From Paenibacillus sp. FSL H8-0537 (GTDB lineage: Bacteria > Bacillota > Bacilli > Paenibacillales > Paenibacillaceae): DNA of 64,000 bases. The position numbers and the translations under genes were made by a program. The stretch covers positions 4,826,001-4,890,000 of the forward strand of contig NZ_CP150290.1 in the NCBI RefSeq assembly GCF_038051995.1, in the 5' to 3' direction. Position 1 is the stretch's first letter. Each line of letters opens with the position of its first letter. Shown here one piece after another: positions 35,964-44,234 of this stretch. The notes below the pieces were generated by a model. It worked only from the letters and a program-made list of their open reading frames with translations. It was not told the DNA's origin and made no database searches.

Positions 35964-36941
35964 ATGAAATATCGGAAATTAGGGAAAAACGGACCGGAAA
36001 TCTCTGTGATCGGTTTTGGAACTTGGGCTATTGGCGGCGGAGACTGGGTATTCTCATGGGGCGAACAAAACGATCAATTGTCGCAAAATAGTATTCGTGC
36101 TGCGCTTGATGCTGGCATTAACTTTTTTGATACGGCTGCTGTTTACGGAATGGGTCATTCAGAAGAAGTGCTTGGTAAGGCGCTTAAAGACAGTCGCGAC
36201 AAAGCCATCATCGCTACTAAGTTTGGATTAGTCTGGGACGGTAAAAACAATATAACCCGCAACGGAACATACGGTTCGATCATTCGCGAAGCGGAAGATT
36301 CCTTGCGCCGTCTCGGCACCGATTATATCGATTTGTACCAAATGCACTGGCCCGATACTGACGTTAAAGCACCTCTTGAAGAAACACTGCGAGCCATGGA
36401 GAAGTTGGTTCAGGATGGCAAAATACGTTATGTAGGAGTCAGCAACTTCCCCATCGCACTTCTTGATGAGGCTTTGGCGGTCAGACATATTGATTCCCTG
36501 CAACCGCCTTACTCCATACTTGCTCATCAGGTGGAGTCCGATCTTCTGCCGTATTGCATAGCTAAAGGAATCGGTGTACTGGCTTATAGTCCGCTTGCAT
36601 CGGGCCTTCTCTCGGGCAATTATACTTTCGACTCTCGCTTCGATGAGCAGGATTGGCGATCGAAATCCCCTTCCCATACCGGGGAAAGTTTCATGCAAAA
36701 TATCGCTATTGTCGAACAAATCCAAGACGTAGCCGAACAACTCGGCATCACAGTTTCCCAATTAGCTATTGCTTATGTTCTGGAGAATCCTGCCTTAACG
36801 AGTGCTCTTATTGGGGTACGTAAGCCCGAGCATATTTTGAATGCTTTGGCCGCTGCCGAAGTAACACTGGATGAATCTGTGCTTACAGAGATAAGAAGTA
36901 TTGCCAAAAGCGCCCGAATCGTAATGCCTATCAACGAATAG
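35964..36941 (+). CDS. Aldo/keto reductase (YhdN/IolS-like)
   Basis: A 325-residue aldo/keto reductase of the longer AKR11/IolS type. It has MKYRKLGKNGPEISVIGFG, the catalytic DTAAVYG with Tyr, ATKFGL with Lys, QMHWPD with His, and a C-terminal GVRKPEHILNALAA that binds NADPH. ATG 35964, 9 nt after AGGAG, is better placed than ATG 35955. It is divergent from the XRE-MmyB regulator and probably controlled by it. Confidence 0.92.
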   Translation: MKYRKLGKNGPEISVIGFGTWAIGGGDWVFSWGEQNDQLSQNSIRAALDAGINFFDTAAVYGMGHSEEVLGKALKDSRDKAIIATKFGLVWDGKNNITRNGTYGSIIREAEDSLRRLGTDYIDLYQMHWPDTDVKAPLEETLRAMEKLVQDGKIRYVGVSNFPIALLDEALAVRHIDSLQPPYSILAHQVESDLLPYCIAKGIGVLAYSPLASGLLSGNYTFDSRFDEQDWRSKSPSHTGESFMQNIAIVEQIQDVAEQLGITVSQLAIAYVLENPALTSALIGVRKPEHILNALAAAEVTLDESVLTEIRSIAKSARIVMPINE

Positions 36942-37186
36942 TGTATTCAAAATAAACAACAGAATTCATCAGTGTCGGGCTATTGCCACTTATCTCGCAG
37001 GATATGCATATCTCGATAGCTACAGCCGGATAAACCGTTTCCTTACACGCTCTTGGGGTAACTTTAGGGGCACCAATTCTTTGACATCCCATTTAGCTCG
37101 TAAATCAAGCACTGGTTTTAGCTTTGAGCCAAAAATATTGTATAATATCTTTCGACTTTGGGGTGTGTAATATTCCTATGTGGTAG
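36942..37186. other. Intergenic region before the third tRNA-linked module
   Basis: No gene is recognised. A TATAAT box at about 37140-37145 lies 40 bp before the tRNA-like segment, similar to the spacing upstream of the real tRNA gene. Confidence 0.4.
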
Positions 37187-37372
37187 ACCGCATCGCTGGC
37201 AACGATGCGGTCAGGGGTACAGTCCGCGCACACGGAGCGAATGCGGAGGAGCACGGCGTCTGAATCTACCTCTAAAAATCCTCACCGAATACGCTTCTTC
37301 AGCCCTTTAATCAAAGATTCGGACATCCCCTGATGGATTGGCGAGGTAAACGAGGCAAATCCCCCTAGGCTC
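37187..37372. repeat. Third, diverged copy of the tRNA-linked module with a tRNA-like arm
   Basis: GACCGCATCGCTGGCAACG begins a stretch closely matching tRNA-Ala from the D-arm to the T-stem (to AGGGGT). It is followed by the same 139-bp core (37220-37358) as in the 233-bp repeats and then ATCCCCCTAGGCTC, the tRNA 3' end. The D-arm 5' part and acceptor 5' strand are missing, so it is a broken tRNA with the core inserted in the T-loop. It ends 5 bp before the TetR stop. Confidence 0.8.
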
Positions 37373-37376
37373 TTCC

Positions 37377-38048
37377 CTATTGCCTCGATAATTTTTGAAC
37401 CATCTGATTCAAAAATAAATCCATCTCCGAACTATTTTCTAAGTTAATGAATTCCGATTTCAGGATTTGGTGCCTCATGACTTCGTAATAATCGGACAAT
37501 GCCTGCTTCAGCGACAAATGATGGAGCATCAGCAGCTTGGGATCAATCATTTTCCTGAGCATCGTGTCCATTTGAATGAGGAGGATCACCGGATTCAAGT
37601 GCTGAAACACATCATTTTTCATCCCCCTGTCAAAAAACTCCCTCACCTGCTCATTGCGCATCTCAACCTCACTTGAAAGCGTCTCGTACAAGTCGGGATA
37701 GATGCTGCCTAACTCCTGCAAGAAAATATCGGACAAGTACACCGCCATCAGCAAAGACTGCTGAAACACTTTATCAAAGGATTTGACATAGGAGTTGTTA
37801 TCGGTGAGTGGCCAAGCCTGCACCATTTCCGAAATATATTCCACGTAACGACCTACAACCGCTTCAATGATCTCATCCTTGGAAGCAAAATACTTATACA
37901 TGGTCGCCTTGCTGATGTCCATATATTTAGCTGCATCATCCATCTTCAGCGTAGAAAATCCATTTTTTTGAATCACAGGTATAATCTTTATAATAAGCTT
38001 TTGGATGGTTTTATTTCTCTTCTCCAATGCCTGGGATTTCGTATCCAT
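37377..38048 (-). CDS. TetR family transcriptional regulator
   Basis: A 223-residue TetR protein with helix-turn-helix at residues about 15-62 (IIPVIQKNGFSTLKMDDAAK, YMDISKATMYKYFASKDEII) and a helical ligand domain. It is divergent from the aldo/keto reductase at 38217, and a perfect palindrome lies between them. The 3' end touches the third tRNA-linked module. Confidence 0.92.
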   Translation of the reverse strand: MDTKSQALEKRNKTIQKLIIKIIPVIQKNGFSTLKMDDAAKYMDISKATMYKYFASKDEIIEAVVGRYVEYISEMVQAWPLTDNNSYVKSFDKVFQQSLLMAVYLSDIFLQELGSIYPDLYETLSSEVEMRNEQVREFFDRGMKNDVFQHLNPVILLIQMDTMLRKMIDPKLLMLHHLSLKQALSDYYEVMRHQILKSEFINLENSSEMDLFLNQMVQKLSRQ

Positions 38049-38097
38049 GGGGTAAAGCCTCCTATTTCTTCATGCCTAAAATTATAACTCAATTGTT

Positions 38098-38116
38098 CAA
38101 AAAGTTGAACTTTTTG
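38098..38116. promoter_or_regulatory. TetR operator
   Basis: CAAAAAGTTGAACTTTTTG is a perfect 9-1-9 palindrome in the 168-bp divergent region, as expected for a TetR dimer site. Confidence 0.78.
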
Positions 38117-38216
38117 TACTTATTAAACTTTTAACGACTTTTTAGTTTACTTTTTAGCATTGTTCGTGATATTGTTATTTTCATGAAATGCAAAATTAAA
38201 AGGAGGCTTGAACACG

Positions 38217-39185
38217 ATGGAAACTTTGCCCTTGGGTAACCAAGGATTGCAAGTATCCCGTTTGGGATTAGGATGTATGGGAATGTCCGAATTTTATGGA
38301 GAAACGGATGATTCTGAGTCTTTAAACACGTTGAATCACGCTCTGGGGTTGGGCATTACGTTTTTTGATACAGCGGATATTTACGGTTATGACGAGGACG
38401 GCATCGGGGTAAATGAAAAGCTGGTTGGTAAAGGATTAAGAGCACACCGTCATTCCGTCCAGATCGCAACAAAATTCGGATTGCTACGCAATAAAACACA
38501 GAACTTAGGATACAATGGAAAGCCGCAATATGTAAAAGAAGCCTGTGAAGCCAGCTTGCAGCGTTTAGGCACAGACTATATCGATCTGTATTACTTGCAT
38601 AGGGCCGATCCTGATGTTCCAATTACAGAGACGGTTGGAGCCATGGCTGAGCTCGTAAAAGAAGGAAAAGTCCGCTATTTGGGCCTTTCAGAAGTAACCC
38701 CCCAACAATTGGCCGATGCTCACGCTGTCTTTCCCATTTCAGCCGTTCAAACCGAATATTCCTTATGGTCCAGAGAGCCTGAGCTTGGTCTATTGCATGC
38801 TTGCAGAGAGCTTGGGATCGGTTTTGTACCCTATAGTCCGCTTGGAAGAGGTTTTTTGACCGGCACTCTCTCAAGTCGAAGCCAACTGGCACAGGATGAC
38901 TGGCGCATGTATAATCCCCGCTTTTCGGAAGAGGCCTTCGAACAGAACAGCAATATCGTCCATGGAATACAACTGCTCGCCCAGCAAAAAGAAGTGACAC
39001 CAGCCCAAATCGCGCTGGCATGGGTAACTGCCCAAGGAAACGATATCGTTCCGATTCCGGGTACAAAGAGAGTGAAGTATTTGCAACAAAATGCAGCCGC
39101 TTTATCCATCCGCTTAACACCTGAAGAGCTATCCCGATTGAATGCAATTGCCCCTGCTGGCAGTACCTTCGGAAGCCGTTATTAA
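38217..39185 (+). CDS. Aldo/keto reductase (YcsN/AKR13-like)
   Basis: A 322-residue reductase with LGLGCMGMSEFYGETDDSES, typical of the AKR13/AKR8-like branch, DTADIYGYDEDGIGVNE, ATKFGLL, YYLHRADPD and C-terminal IPGTKRVKYLQQNAAAL for NADPH. ATG 38217 has AAGGAGG 10 nt upstream. A TetR gene is divergent. The likely role is reduction of toxic aldehydes or quinones on induction by the TetR ligand. Confidence 0.92.
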   Translation: METLPLGNQGLQVSRLGLGCMGMSEFYGETDDSESLNTLNHALGLGITFFDTADIYGYDEDGIGVNEKLVGKGLRAHRHSVQIATKFGLLRNKTQNLGYNGKPQYVKEACEASLQRLGTDYIDLYYLHRADPDVPITETVGAMAELVKEGKVRYLGLSEVTPQQLADAHAVFPISAVQTEYSLWSREPELGLLHACRELGIGFVPYSPLGRGFLTGTLSSRSQLAQDDWRMYNPRFSEEAFEQNSNIVHGIQLLAQQKEVTPAQIALAWVTAQGNDIVPIPGTKRVKYLQQNAAALSIRLTPEELSRLNAIAPAGSTFGSRY

Positions 39186-39488
39186 GCATTAATAAATAGA
39201 GGAACTCACATTTATAAATGCTTACCCAAGAAAATCGGGTGAGTGCATTGACGTATCCCATTCCAGCGTAATGAATGGAAGGTTATCGATGCGGGAAAAC
39301 GTTATCCGCAAATTAATGAATACCCCGCATCTCGAGAAGAGAGCGGGGTATTTCAGCTTAGAGATCGGATGAAGCAGCCCTAACAATCTGCATAATATCA
39401 AGCTGGCCTCTTCGATACTGTGAGTTTATAAGCACAGTTATAATTATAAAGCGTGATTTTTCCTAGTCATTATAAGGACTGACCCGAG
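39186..39488. other. Intergenic region with terminator-like hairpin
   Basis: AATACCCCGC (39319-39328) and GCGGGGTATT (39343-39352) form a 10-bp stem with a 14-nt loop, a likely bidirectional terminator between convergent genes. Nothing else is recognised. Confidence 0.65.
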
Positions 39489-40505
39489 TTATTTCGCATC
39501 TGGCTGCATAACTTGGGCAAGCAGTTCAAACGACCGGAGGCGCGACTGATGATCATACAACTGGGAGGTCGTCATCAGCTCATTAGCCCTCGTCTGCTTG
39601 ACAATTGAATCGAGCTTTGTCTTGACCGTATCAGGGCTGCCGATTGCGGAATACCGCATCATTTTATCACGAACCGTCACCTTCTCCTGCTCTGTCCAAA
39701 GCTCGTTCATATCGTCTACAGGCGGCATTAATTTGCTGTCACGTCCGCGTATCAAATTAAGCATCTGCTGCTCTTGTGACGTGAAGAGCCTTTTTGCTTC
39801 CTCATCGGTATCGGCAACAACCACATTCACACTGACTATTACATACGGACTGTCAAGTTCCTTCGACGGAAGGAAGCTGCGATGATACAGCTCAAGAGCC
39901 GGCAGTAAATAGTCTGGGGCAAAATGGCTGGCGAACACAAATGGCAGCCCCAGCTTGCCCGCCAGCTCTGCGCTGAATCCACTTGATCCCAGCAGCCAGA
40001 TCGGGATATCCAAATCCACTCCCGGATATGCTTTCACACCTGGCACTGCTCCGTTCAGCGCTGGATTAAAATAAGAACGAAGTTCATGCAATAGCTCTGG
40101 AAATTGGCTTCCATCACTGTGCAGTCCTCTTCGGAGTGCCCTAACCGCAGGCTGGTCCGATCCCGAAGCTCGACCAAGCCCCAGATCAATTCGCCCCGGA
40201 AAGAGCGATTCCAAAGTTCCGAACTGCTCCGCAACCGCAAGCGGTGCATGATTAGGCAGCATGATGCCGCCTGAACCTACTCGAATTTTGTTCGTATGCG
40301 AGGCTATATGGCCGATAATAAGTGAAGTAGCCGAGCTGGCAATCCCCTGCATATTGTGATGCTCGGTAACCCAGTAGCGTCGATAACCCCATTGCTCCGC
40401 ATGCACAGCAAGATCAACAGCTTCGCGGAAGGAACGGGCAGCCGTTCCTCCTTCAATAACAAGTGTATAATCTAATATGGATAATGCTACATCCTGAATA
40501 GCCAT
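39489..40505 (-). CDS. LLM class flavin-dependent oxidoreductase
   Basis: A 338-residue luciferase-like monooxygenase of the MsnO8 type: [58 protein letters not shown] and [15 protein letters not shown] are the hallmark blocks, in order from the N-terminus. Such enzymes use reduced FMN and oxygen. ATG 40505 lies 11 nt after AAGGAGG. It follows the MarR gene by 44 bp in the same direction and is probably regulated by it. Confidence 0.92.
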   Translation of the reverse strand: MAIQDVALSILDYTLVIEGGTAARSFREAVDLAVHAEQWGYRRYWVTEHHNMQGIASSATSLIIGHIASHTNKIRVGSGGIMLPNHAPLAVAEQFGTLESLFPGRIDLGLGRASGSDQPAVRALRRGLHSDGSQFPELLHELRSYFNPALNGAVPGVKAYPGVDLDIPIWLLGSSGFSAELAGKLGLPFVFASHFAPDYLLPALELYHRSFLPSKELDSPYVIVSVNVVVADTDEEAKRLFTSQEQQMLNLIRGRDSKLMPPVDDMNELWTEQEKVTVRDKMMRYSAIGSPDTVKTKLDSIVKQTRANELMTTSQLYDHQSRLRSFELLAQVMQPDAK

Positions 40506-40549
40506 GTGTATACAAGCCTCCTTCTGATTTAGCAAAACGTTTATTTATG

Positions 40550-41005
40550 TTATTTGAGATTGCTCGATATGCGTTCTATAAACGAAGTCATTTCCATTAC
40601 TTCCTTATCTGAAAAATCCCTCGTCATTTTATCCAGAAATATTTCTTTTCTCCGCGTCAGCTCTATTAATTCGGACTCTCCTAGGGGGGTCAAAGCAACA
40701 AGCGTATTTCGTTTGTCGTTCTCATATTTGCGGCTAAAGATTAGTTGATGTTCCTTCAAATCTCTGAGATGTCTGGTTACAGCTGCAGCATCAACATGGA
40801 GCAAAGTCTGCAGCTCCAGCTGATTCATCTCCGTGCGTCTATGGATATGACACAAGATTTCCAGCTTCGTGCAGCTAGTCTTCACAGATGAAGAAAAAAC
40901 TTGTCCCATCTCCTTAGCCAATATATGCAGTCCATATAATAGCTGGTCTTTGTCAGAACACTGCTTATCGATTCCAATCCTCTCCCTCGTAAATAGTTGA
41001 TGCAT
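40550..41005 (-). CDS. MarR family regulator of the LLM gene
   Basis: A 151-residue MarR protein with LLYGLHILAKEMGQVF, then winged helix MNQLELQTLLHVDAAAVTRH and wing KYENDKRNTLVALTPLG. The start is uncertain: ATG 41005 lies inside the operator, about 11 nt after the predicted transcription start, with no ribosome site. The only purine-rich site (GAGGGAGAGG, 40973-40982) is followed in frame only by ATT and ATC codons. Two palindromes overlap the promoter, implying autoregulation and control of the LLM oxidoreductase. Confidence 0.88.
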   Translation of the reverse strand: MHQLFTRERIGIDKQCSDKDQLLYGLHILAKEMGQVFSSSVKTSCTKLEILCHIHRRTEMNQLELQTLLHVDAAAVTRHLRDLKEHQLIFSRKYENDKRNTLVALTPLGESELIELTRRKEIFLDKMTRDFSDKEVMEMTSFIERISSNLK

Positions 41006-41020
41006 CAATTGATATATCAA
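40997..41020. promoter_or_regulatory. Adjacent MarR palindromes TTGATNNATCAA
   Basis: TTGATGCATCAA (40997-41008) and TTGATATATCAA (41009-41020) are two perfect 12-bp palindromes placed head to tail, covering the predicted transcription start and the start codon of the MarR gene. Confidence 0.8.
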
Positions 41021-41022
41021 CT

Positions 41023-41051
41023 ATTATAAGATAAGCCGGAGCGAAACTCAA
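41023..41051 (-). promoter_or_regulatory. Promoter of the MarR-LLM operon
   Basis: On the minus strand TTGAGT (41051-41046), a 17-bp spacer and a perfect TATAAT (41028-41023), immediately upstream of the palindromes. Confidence 0.75.
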
Positions 41052-41084
41052 ATATTTTTCTCCGGTTGAAAATTTTCAAACATA

Positions 41085-41130
41085 AAAAGGCCGGTGCCAG
41101 AAGCATCGTCTGCTTCTAACCCCAGCCTAT
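41085..41130 (-). terminator. Terminator of the hxl operon
   Basis: AGAAGCA and TGCTTCT form a stem around CGTC, extended imperfectly by GGCTGGGG/CCGGTGCC pairs, with TTTTTAT on the minus strand. It lies 17 bp after the hxlR stop. Confidence 0.6.
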
Positions 41131-41146
41131 TTTGACTCTAAAGCTG

Positions 41147-41506
41147 CTATTTCCACACGACTTCCTCGCCGTAGTTTTTGCCCCAATCATACATCATGCG
41201 CAGCACCGGCATCAGGCTTTCGCCGTAAGCCGTTAAGGTATATTCCACTCGCGGTGGAACCTCTGCATACACTTTGCGCTCAACCAGCAAATCTTCCTCT
41301 AGCTCGCGGAGCTGATTCGTCAGCATTTTCTGGGTGATATGGGGAATCATTTTCTTCAGCTCACTGAAACGTTTCGTTCCTTCAAGACCAAGATGCCACA
41401 ATATAATCAACTTCCACTTGCCCCCAATGACGGCCAGCGTAAGCTCCTTCTCGCAGTTGATTTCACGTAAGTTAATACGTTCCTTTAATTCCTGAGCCAT
41501 AACCAT
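41147..41506 (-). CDS. hxlR: HxlR family transcriptional regulator
   Basis: A 119-residue winged-helix protein: [20 protein letters not shown] with the conserved [24 protein letters not shown] and a wing ending [16 protein letters not shown]. HxlR activates the formaldehyde-induced hxlAB genes in Bacillus subtilis. Here it lies downstream of hxlB in the same direction, 60 bp away, instead of divergent. AAGGAGGGGG lies before ATG 41506. The symbol follows the context. Confidence 0.88.
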   Translation of the reverse strand: MVMAQELKERINLREINCEKELTLAVIGGKWKLIILWHLGLEGTKRFSELKKMIPHITQKMLTNQLRELEEDLLVERKVYAEVPPRVEYTLTAYGESLMPVLRMMYDWGKNYGEEVVWK

Positions 41507-41565
41507 TCCCCCTCCTTCCCAGTATACATGATGAAGCAGCTTCCAGCTATGCTGTGCGCTGCCTG

Positions 41566-42123
41566 CTACTCCAGATTCGCGTGATTGCTGTACATGGTGT
41601 TGCCGCTGAGGCCCTTCTTCTCCATCAAGCTTAAGATAACCGCATCATAGAAAATAAGGAGACCTTGCTCAAAAAGAGAAGCCATCGGCTGCACGGTCTG
41701 CTTGGCCCCATCCTGCTCTTCCTTCGCCGCAGCCTGCAGCGGTACAACGATATGCGCCGCACGTCCAAGCGCCGACTCTGGATTCGTCGTAATGACGGCC
41801 AGCTTGCCGCCGAGCGTCTCCGCCTTTTGTGCCATCGCAATGAGGCTGCTCGTCCCGCCAGAGCCCGAGCCCAGCACAAGTACGTCGTCTTTGCCCAGTG
41901 CACGCGTCACCGTCTCGCCAGCGACATAAGCATCAAAGCCCATGTGGACAAGCCGCATGGCAAAAGCTTTGCCCATCAGGCCCGAGCGCCCAGCACCTGA
42001 GACGAAAATACGCGGAGCGCGCATAATCGCATCTGCCAGCTCGCCTGCGGCATCATCCGGAATGAGCTGCGTCAGCCGCTCCAGCTCCTGTACGATTTCT
42101 CCTGCAAGCTGACTAATACGCAT
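41566..42123 (-). CDS. hxlB: 6-phospho-3-hexuloisomerase
   Basis: A 185-residue SIS-domain isomerase: [40 protein letters not shown], and [20 protein letters not shown] match HxlB. It converts arabino-hex-3-ulose 6-phosphate to fructose 6-phosphate in the ribulose monophosphate pathway. ATG 42123 gives exactly the length of B. subtilis HxlB; a GTG 24 nt upstream inside hxlA is less likely. It starts 5 bp after the hxlA stop. Confidence 0.95.
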   Translation of the reverse strand: MRISQLAGEIVQELERLTQLIPDDAAGELADAIMRAPRIFVSGAGRSGLMGKAFAMRLVHMGFDAYVAGETVTRALGKDDVLVLGSGSGGTSSLIAMAQKAETLGGKLAVITTNPESALGRAAHIVVPLQAAAKEEQDGAKQTVQPMASLFEQGLLIFYDAVILSLMEKKGLSGNTMYSNHANLE

Positions 42124-42128
42124 CAGCT

Positions 42129-42761
42129 TTAGGCCTGTTTGATCCACTGCTGCATTTGCGATGCAGTTGCGGATTTATTTTCAGCACCCGTAATACCGCC
42201 GCCTACGATAACAAGATCAGGCTTAGCCGAAATAACCTCTTGCAGCGTATCGATTTTGATGCCGCCTGCGATTGCTGTTTTGGCTTGTTTTACAACACGC
42301 TTGATCGCTGCCAGCTCTTCGAAGGAGTTTTTGCCTTCAGCCTGGTGATCATAGCCGGAATGGACACAAATATAGTCTACCCCAAGCGCATCAATTTCCG
42401 CTGCACGCGTTTCAATGTCTTTCACATTGATCATATCGACCATAATTTTGTTGCCCTGCTTGCGTGCTTCTTCAACCGCTCCTCTAATCGTGGAGTCGTC
42501 GGAAACACCAAGAACGGTAATGATATCAGCACCCGCTTCGGAAGCTTTCATCACTTCGTAGCCGCCAGCGTCCATAATTTTAAGATCGGCAAGTACTTTC
42601 AGGTGAGGGAAAGCTTCTTTAATCGCTTTAACCGCATGCAGTCCCTCGTTAATAACGATAGGTGTTCCGATTTCAACGATATCGATAAATGACTCAACCT
42701 CTTTAACCAAAACCTTTGCTTCCTCAATGTTCACCAAATCAAGCGCCAATTGCAATTCCAT
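42129..42761 (-). CDS. hxlA: 3-hexulose-6-phosphate synthase
   Basis: A 210-residue orotidine-decarboxylase-like TIM barrel: MELQLALDLVNIEEAKVL, EIGTPIVINEGLHAVK, VLADLKIMDAGGYEV (D-x-K-x-x-D active site) and AGGIKIDTLQEVISAKPDL. It condenses formaldehyde with ribulose 5-phosphate, removing formaldehyde. The length equals B. subtilis HxlA. AAGGAGTG is 10 nt before ATG 42761. It leads an hxlA-hxlB-hxlR operon. Confidence 0.95.
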   Translation of the reverse strand: MELQLALDLVNIEEAKVLVKEVESFIDIVEIGTPIVINEGLHAVKAIKEAFPHLKVLADLKIMDAGGYEVMKASEAGADIITVLGVSDDSTIRGAVEEARKQGNKIMVDMINVKDIETRAAEIDALGVDYICVHSGYDHQAEGKNSFEELAAIKRVVKQAKTAIAGGIKIDTLQEVISAKPDLVIVGGGITGAENKSATASQMQQWIKQA

Positions 42762-42905
42762 GTATACGCACACTCCTTCATCAAATGTTGGAAAAGGTTA
42801 CTCTTGCTACAGGTATTAGTCTAGCCCCTTTCCGCCATTTGAGGAAGTACGCACTTGAAAGTGGTGTAGTTACTTGAAGGATACTATTGTGGTATATCAG
42901 GCTTT

Positions 42906-43304
42906 CTAGACAATTGTATAGTTCACCCAGCTGCCTTGAACCGCATCCATTTTATCAAAAAAATGTTGAGCCCGCTTATTTTGCGGGGATGTTATCCAGA
43001 ACATATGAGCAAAGCCTTGCTCCTGTGTGTACGATCTGCATTTCAAAAATAGCTCGGCTTCCACTTCCGTATCCCGGTACGGCTCCAGCAGAAAAAAATC
43101 ATTCATCAGTGTAATCCGAGCTGCTTTCATTGTACTAATCGTAAAATATAACGTAGCGAAGCCAATCAACTGCTGCTCCTTCTGCTGCTCCTTCTCAACA
43201 ACAAGCTGGATACCGCCTTGCTTCTCCAGCAGTTGCTCAATTAGTTGGTGAATTTCTATCGTGTCTAACGCAAAAAAACAACGCCTTGATCGGCGCTGTT
43301 TCAT
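42906..43304 (-). CDS. GNAT family acetyltransferase, possibly frameshifted at its start
   Basis: A 132-residue frame with GNAT features: LIGFATLYFTISTMKAARIT, LMNDFFLLEPYRDTEVEAEL, and a late FWITSPQNKRAQHFFDKMDA. No ribosome site precedes ATG 43304, and its first residues (MKQRRSRRCFF) are atypical. In another frame, ATG 43317 gives MNKLDETAPIKALFF, which would continue into ALDTIEIHQLIEQ if a run of seven T near 43276 had six. So this may be a frameshifted gene or a sequence error. The substrate is unknown. Confidence 0.7.
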   Translation of the reverse strand: MKQRRSRRCFFALDTIEIHQLIEQLLEKQGGIQLVVEKEQQKEQQLIGFATLYFTISTMKAARITLMNDFFLLEPYRDTEVEAELFLKCRSYTQEQGFAHMFWITSPQNKRAQHFFDKMDAVQGSWVNYTIV

Positions 43305-43349
43305 CTAATTTATTCATGCCACTGATTTGGAAGCTATGCCGCCTCAGAT

Positions 43350-43829
43350 TTAATCCTTCATTCCATTCGGTGAGCTGTCCTTTGACAGCAGGCTGCTGAG
43401 CTCCTTCATGAACATATCAATGTCCTTGAACTGCCGATATACAGAAGCAAAACGAACATAAGCTACTTCATCGACCGGATAAAGCTGACCCATCACCAGC
43501 TCGCCAATGACACGGCTCTCCACTTCAGCATGTGCAGTAGTGCGCAGCTCCTTCTCCACCTCAGAAACGACTACCTCCAGCCTTTCAGCGGGAACTGGGC
43601 GCTTCTCGCAAGCTCGGATTAAACCACGCAAAATTTTATCACGGCTGAACTCTTCGCGGCTGCCATCTTTTTTGATGACGACTAGCGGCGTTTCCTCAAT
43701 CATCTCAAACGTCGTGAAGCGGCTTTTGCATTTCTCACATTCCCGGCGGCGACGGATGGACTTGTTCTCGTTAGCGGGACGCGAGTCCAGCACCTTCGTT
43801 CCGGAGTAGTCGCAATATGGACATTTCAT
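43350..43829 (-). CDS. nrdR: Transcriptional repressor NrdR
   Basis: A 159-residue protein with an N-terminal zinc ribbon ([15 protein letters not shown] and [16 protein letters not shown], four cysteines) and an ATP-cone domain ([39 protein letters not shown]). NrdR senses ATP/dATP and represses ribonucleotide reductase genes. GGGAGG lies 9 nt before the ATG. Its neighbours coaE, mutM and polA are the usual ones in spore formers. Confidence 0.97.
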   Translation of the reverse strand: MKCPYCDYSGTKVLDSRPANENKSIRRRRECEKCKSRFTTFEMIEETPLVVIKKDGSREEFSRDKILRGLIRACEKRPVPAERLEVVVSEVEKELRTTAHAEVESRVIGELVMGQLYPVDEVAYVRFASVYRQFKDIDMFMKELSSLLSKDSSPNGMKD

Positions 43830-43879
43830 TCTCTTTTCCTCCCTTCTAAGCTATTTCTAAAAATTACCAAACAATTCCT

Positions 43880-43909
43880 GTAATGAAGTTCGGATTTTCG
43901 CACATAATA
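43880..43909 (+). promoter_or_regulatory. Putative sigma-G promoter of the spore protein gene
   Basis: CATAATA (43903-43909) fits the sigma-G -10 consensus, with GTAAT (43880-43884) 18 bp upstream as a weaker -35. This agrees with forespore expression of small acid-soluble proteins. Confidence 0.5.
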
Positions 43910-43939
43910 CTTTTACCAACCGCGAGGAGGTGAACACAC

Positions 43940-44158
43940 ATGAGCGCAAACCGCAGCAGCAACCAACTGGTTGTACCACAAGCGACAGCAGCACTCGACC
44001 AAATGAAATTCGAGGTTGCTCAAGAGCTTGGAATCGCGATTCCACAAGACGGTTACTACGGTAACATGGCTACAAAGGACGCTGGTTCCATCGGAGGGTA
44101 CATTACCCGCCGCCTGGTACAAATCGCTGAGCAATCCCTTGCAGGGGGCTCCCATTAA
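43940..44158 (+). CDS. Alpha/beta-type small acid-soluble spore protein
   Basis: A 72-residue protein: LVVPQATAALDQMKFEVAQE then LGIAIPQDGYYGNMATKDAG and IGGYITRRLVQIAEQSLAGG. The GPR protease site region (KFEVAQELG) and the C-terminal DNA-binding helix are conserved. It saturates spore DNA and protects it from UV and heat. A strong GAGGAGG ribosome site is present. It shows that the organism forms endospores. Confidence 0.97.
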   Translation: MSANRSSNQLVVPQATAALDQMKFEVAQELGIAIPQDGYYGNMATKDAGSIGGYITRRLVQIAEQSLAGGSH

Positions 44159-44182
44159 TAAATAGCTCTTGTAATAACAGAC

Positions 44183-44230
44183 AGCTTTGGCTGCTTAAGT
44201 CCTGAAGTGACGGGCAGCCAAAGCTTCTTC
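44183..44230. terminator. Bidirectional terminator between ssp and the transglycosylase gene
   Basis: A perfect 12-bp stem AGCTTTGGCTGC/GCAGCCAAAGCT with a 19-nt loop between convergent genes, followed by TCTTCCTGTTT on the plus strand. Confidence 0.8.
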
Positions 44231-44234
44231 CTGT

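Noticed and set aside
30168..37372. Integrated prophage or ICE next to tRNA-Ala
   Set aside because: No integrase, phage structural or conjugation genes are found; only attachment-like repeats and accessory genes remain.
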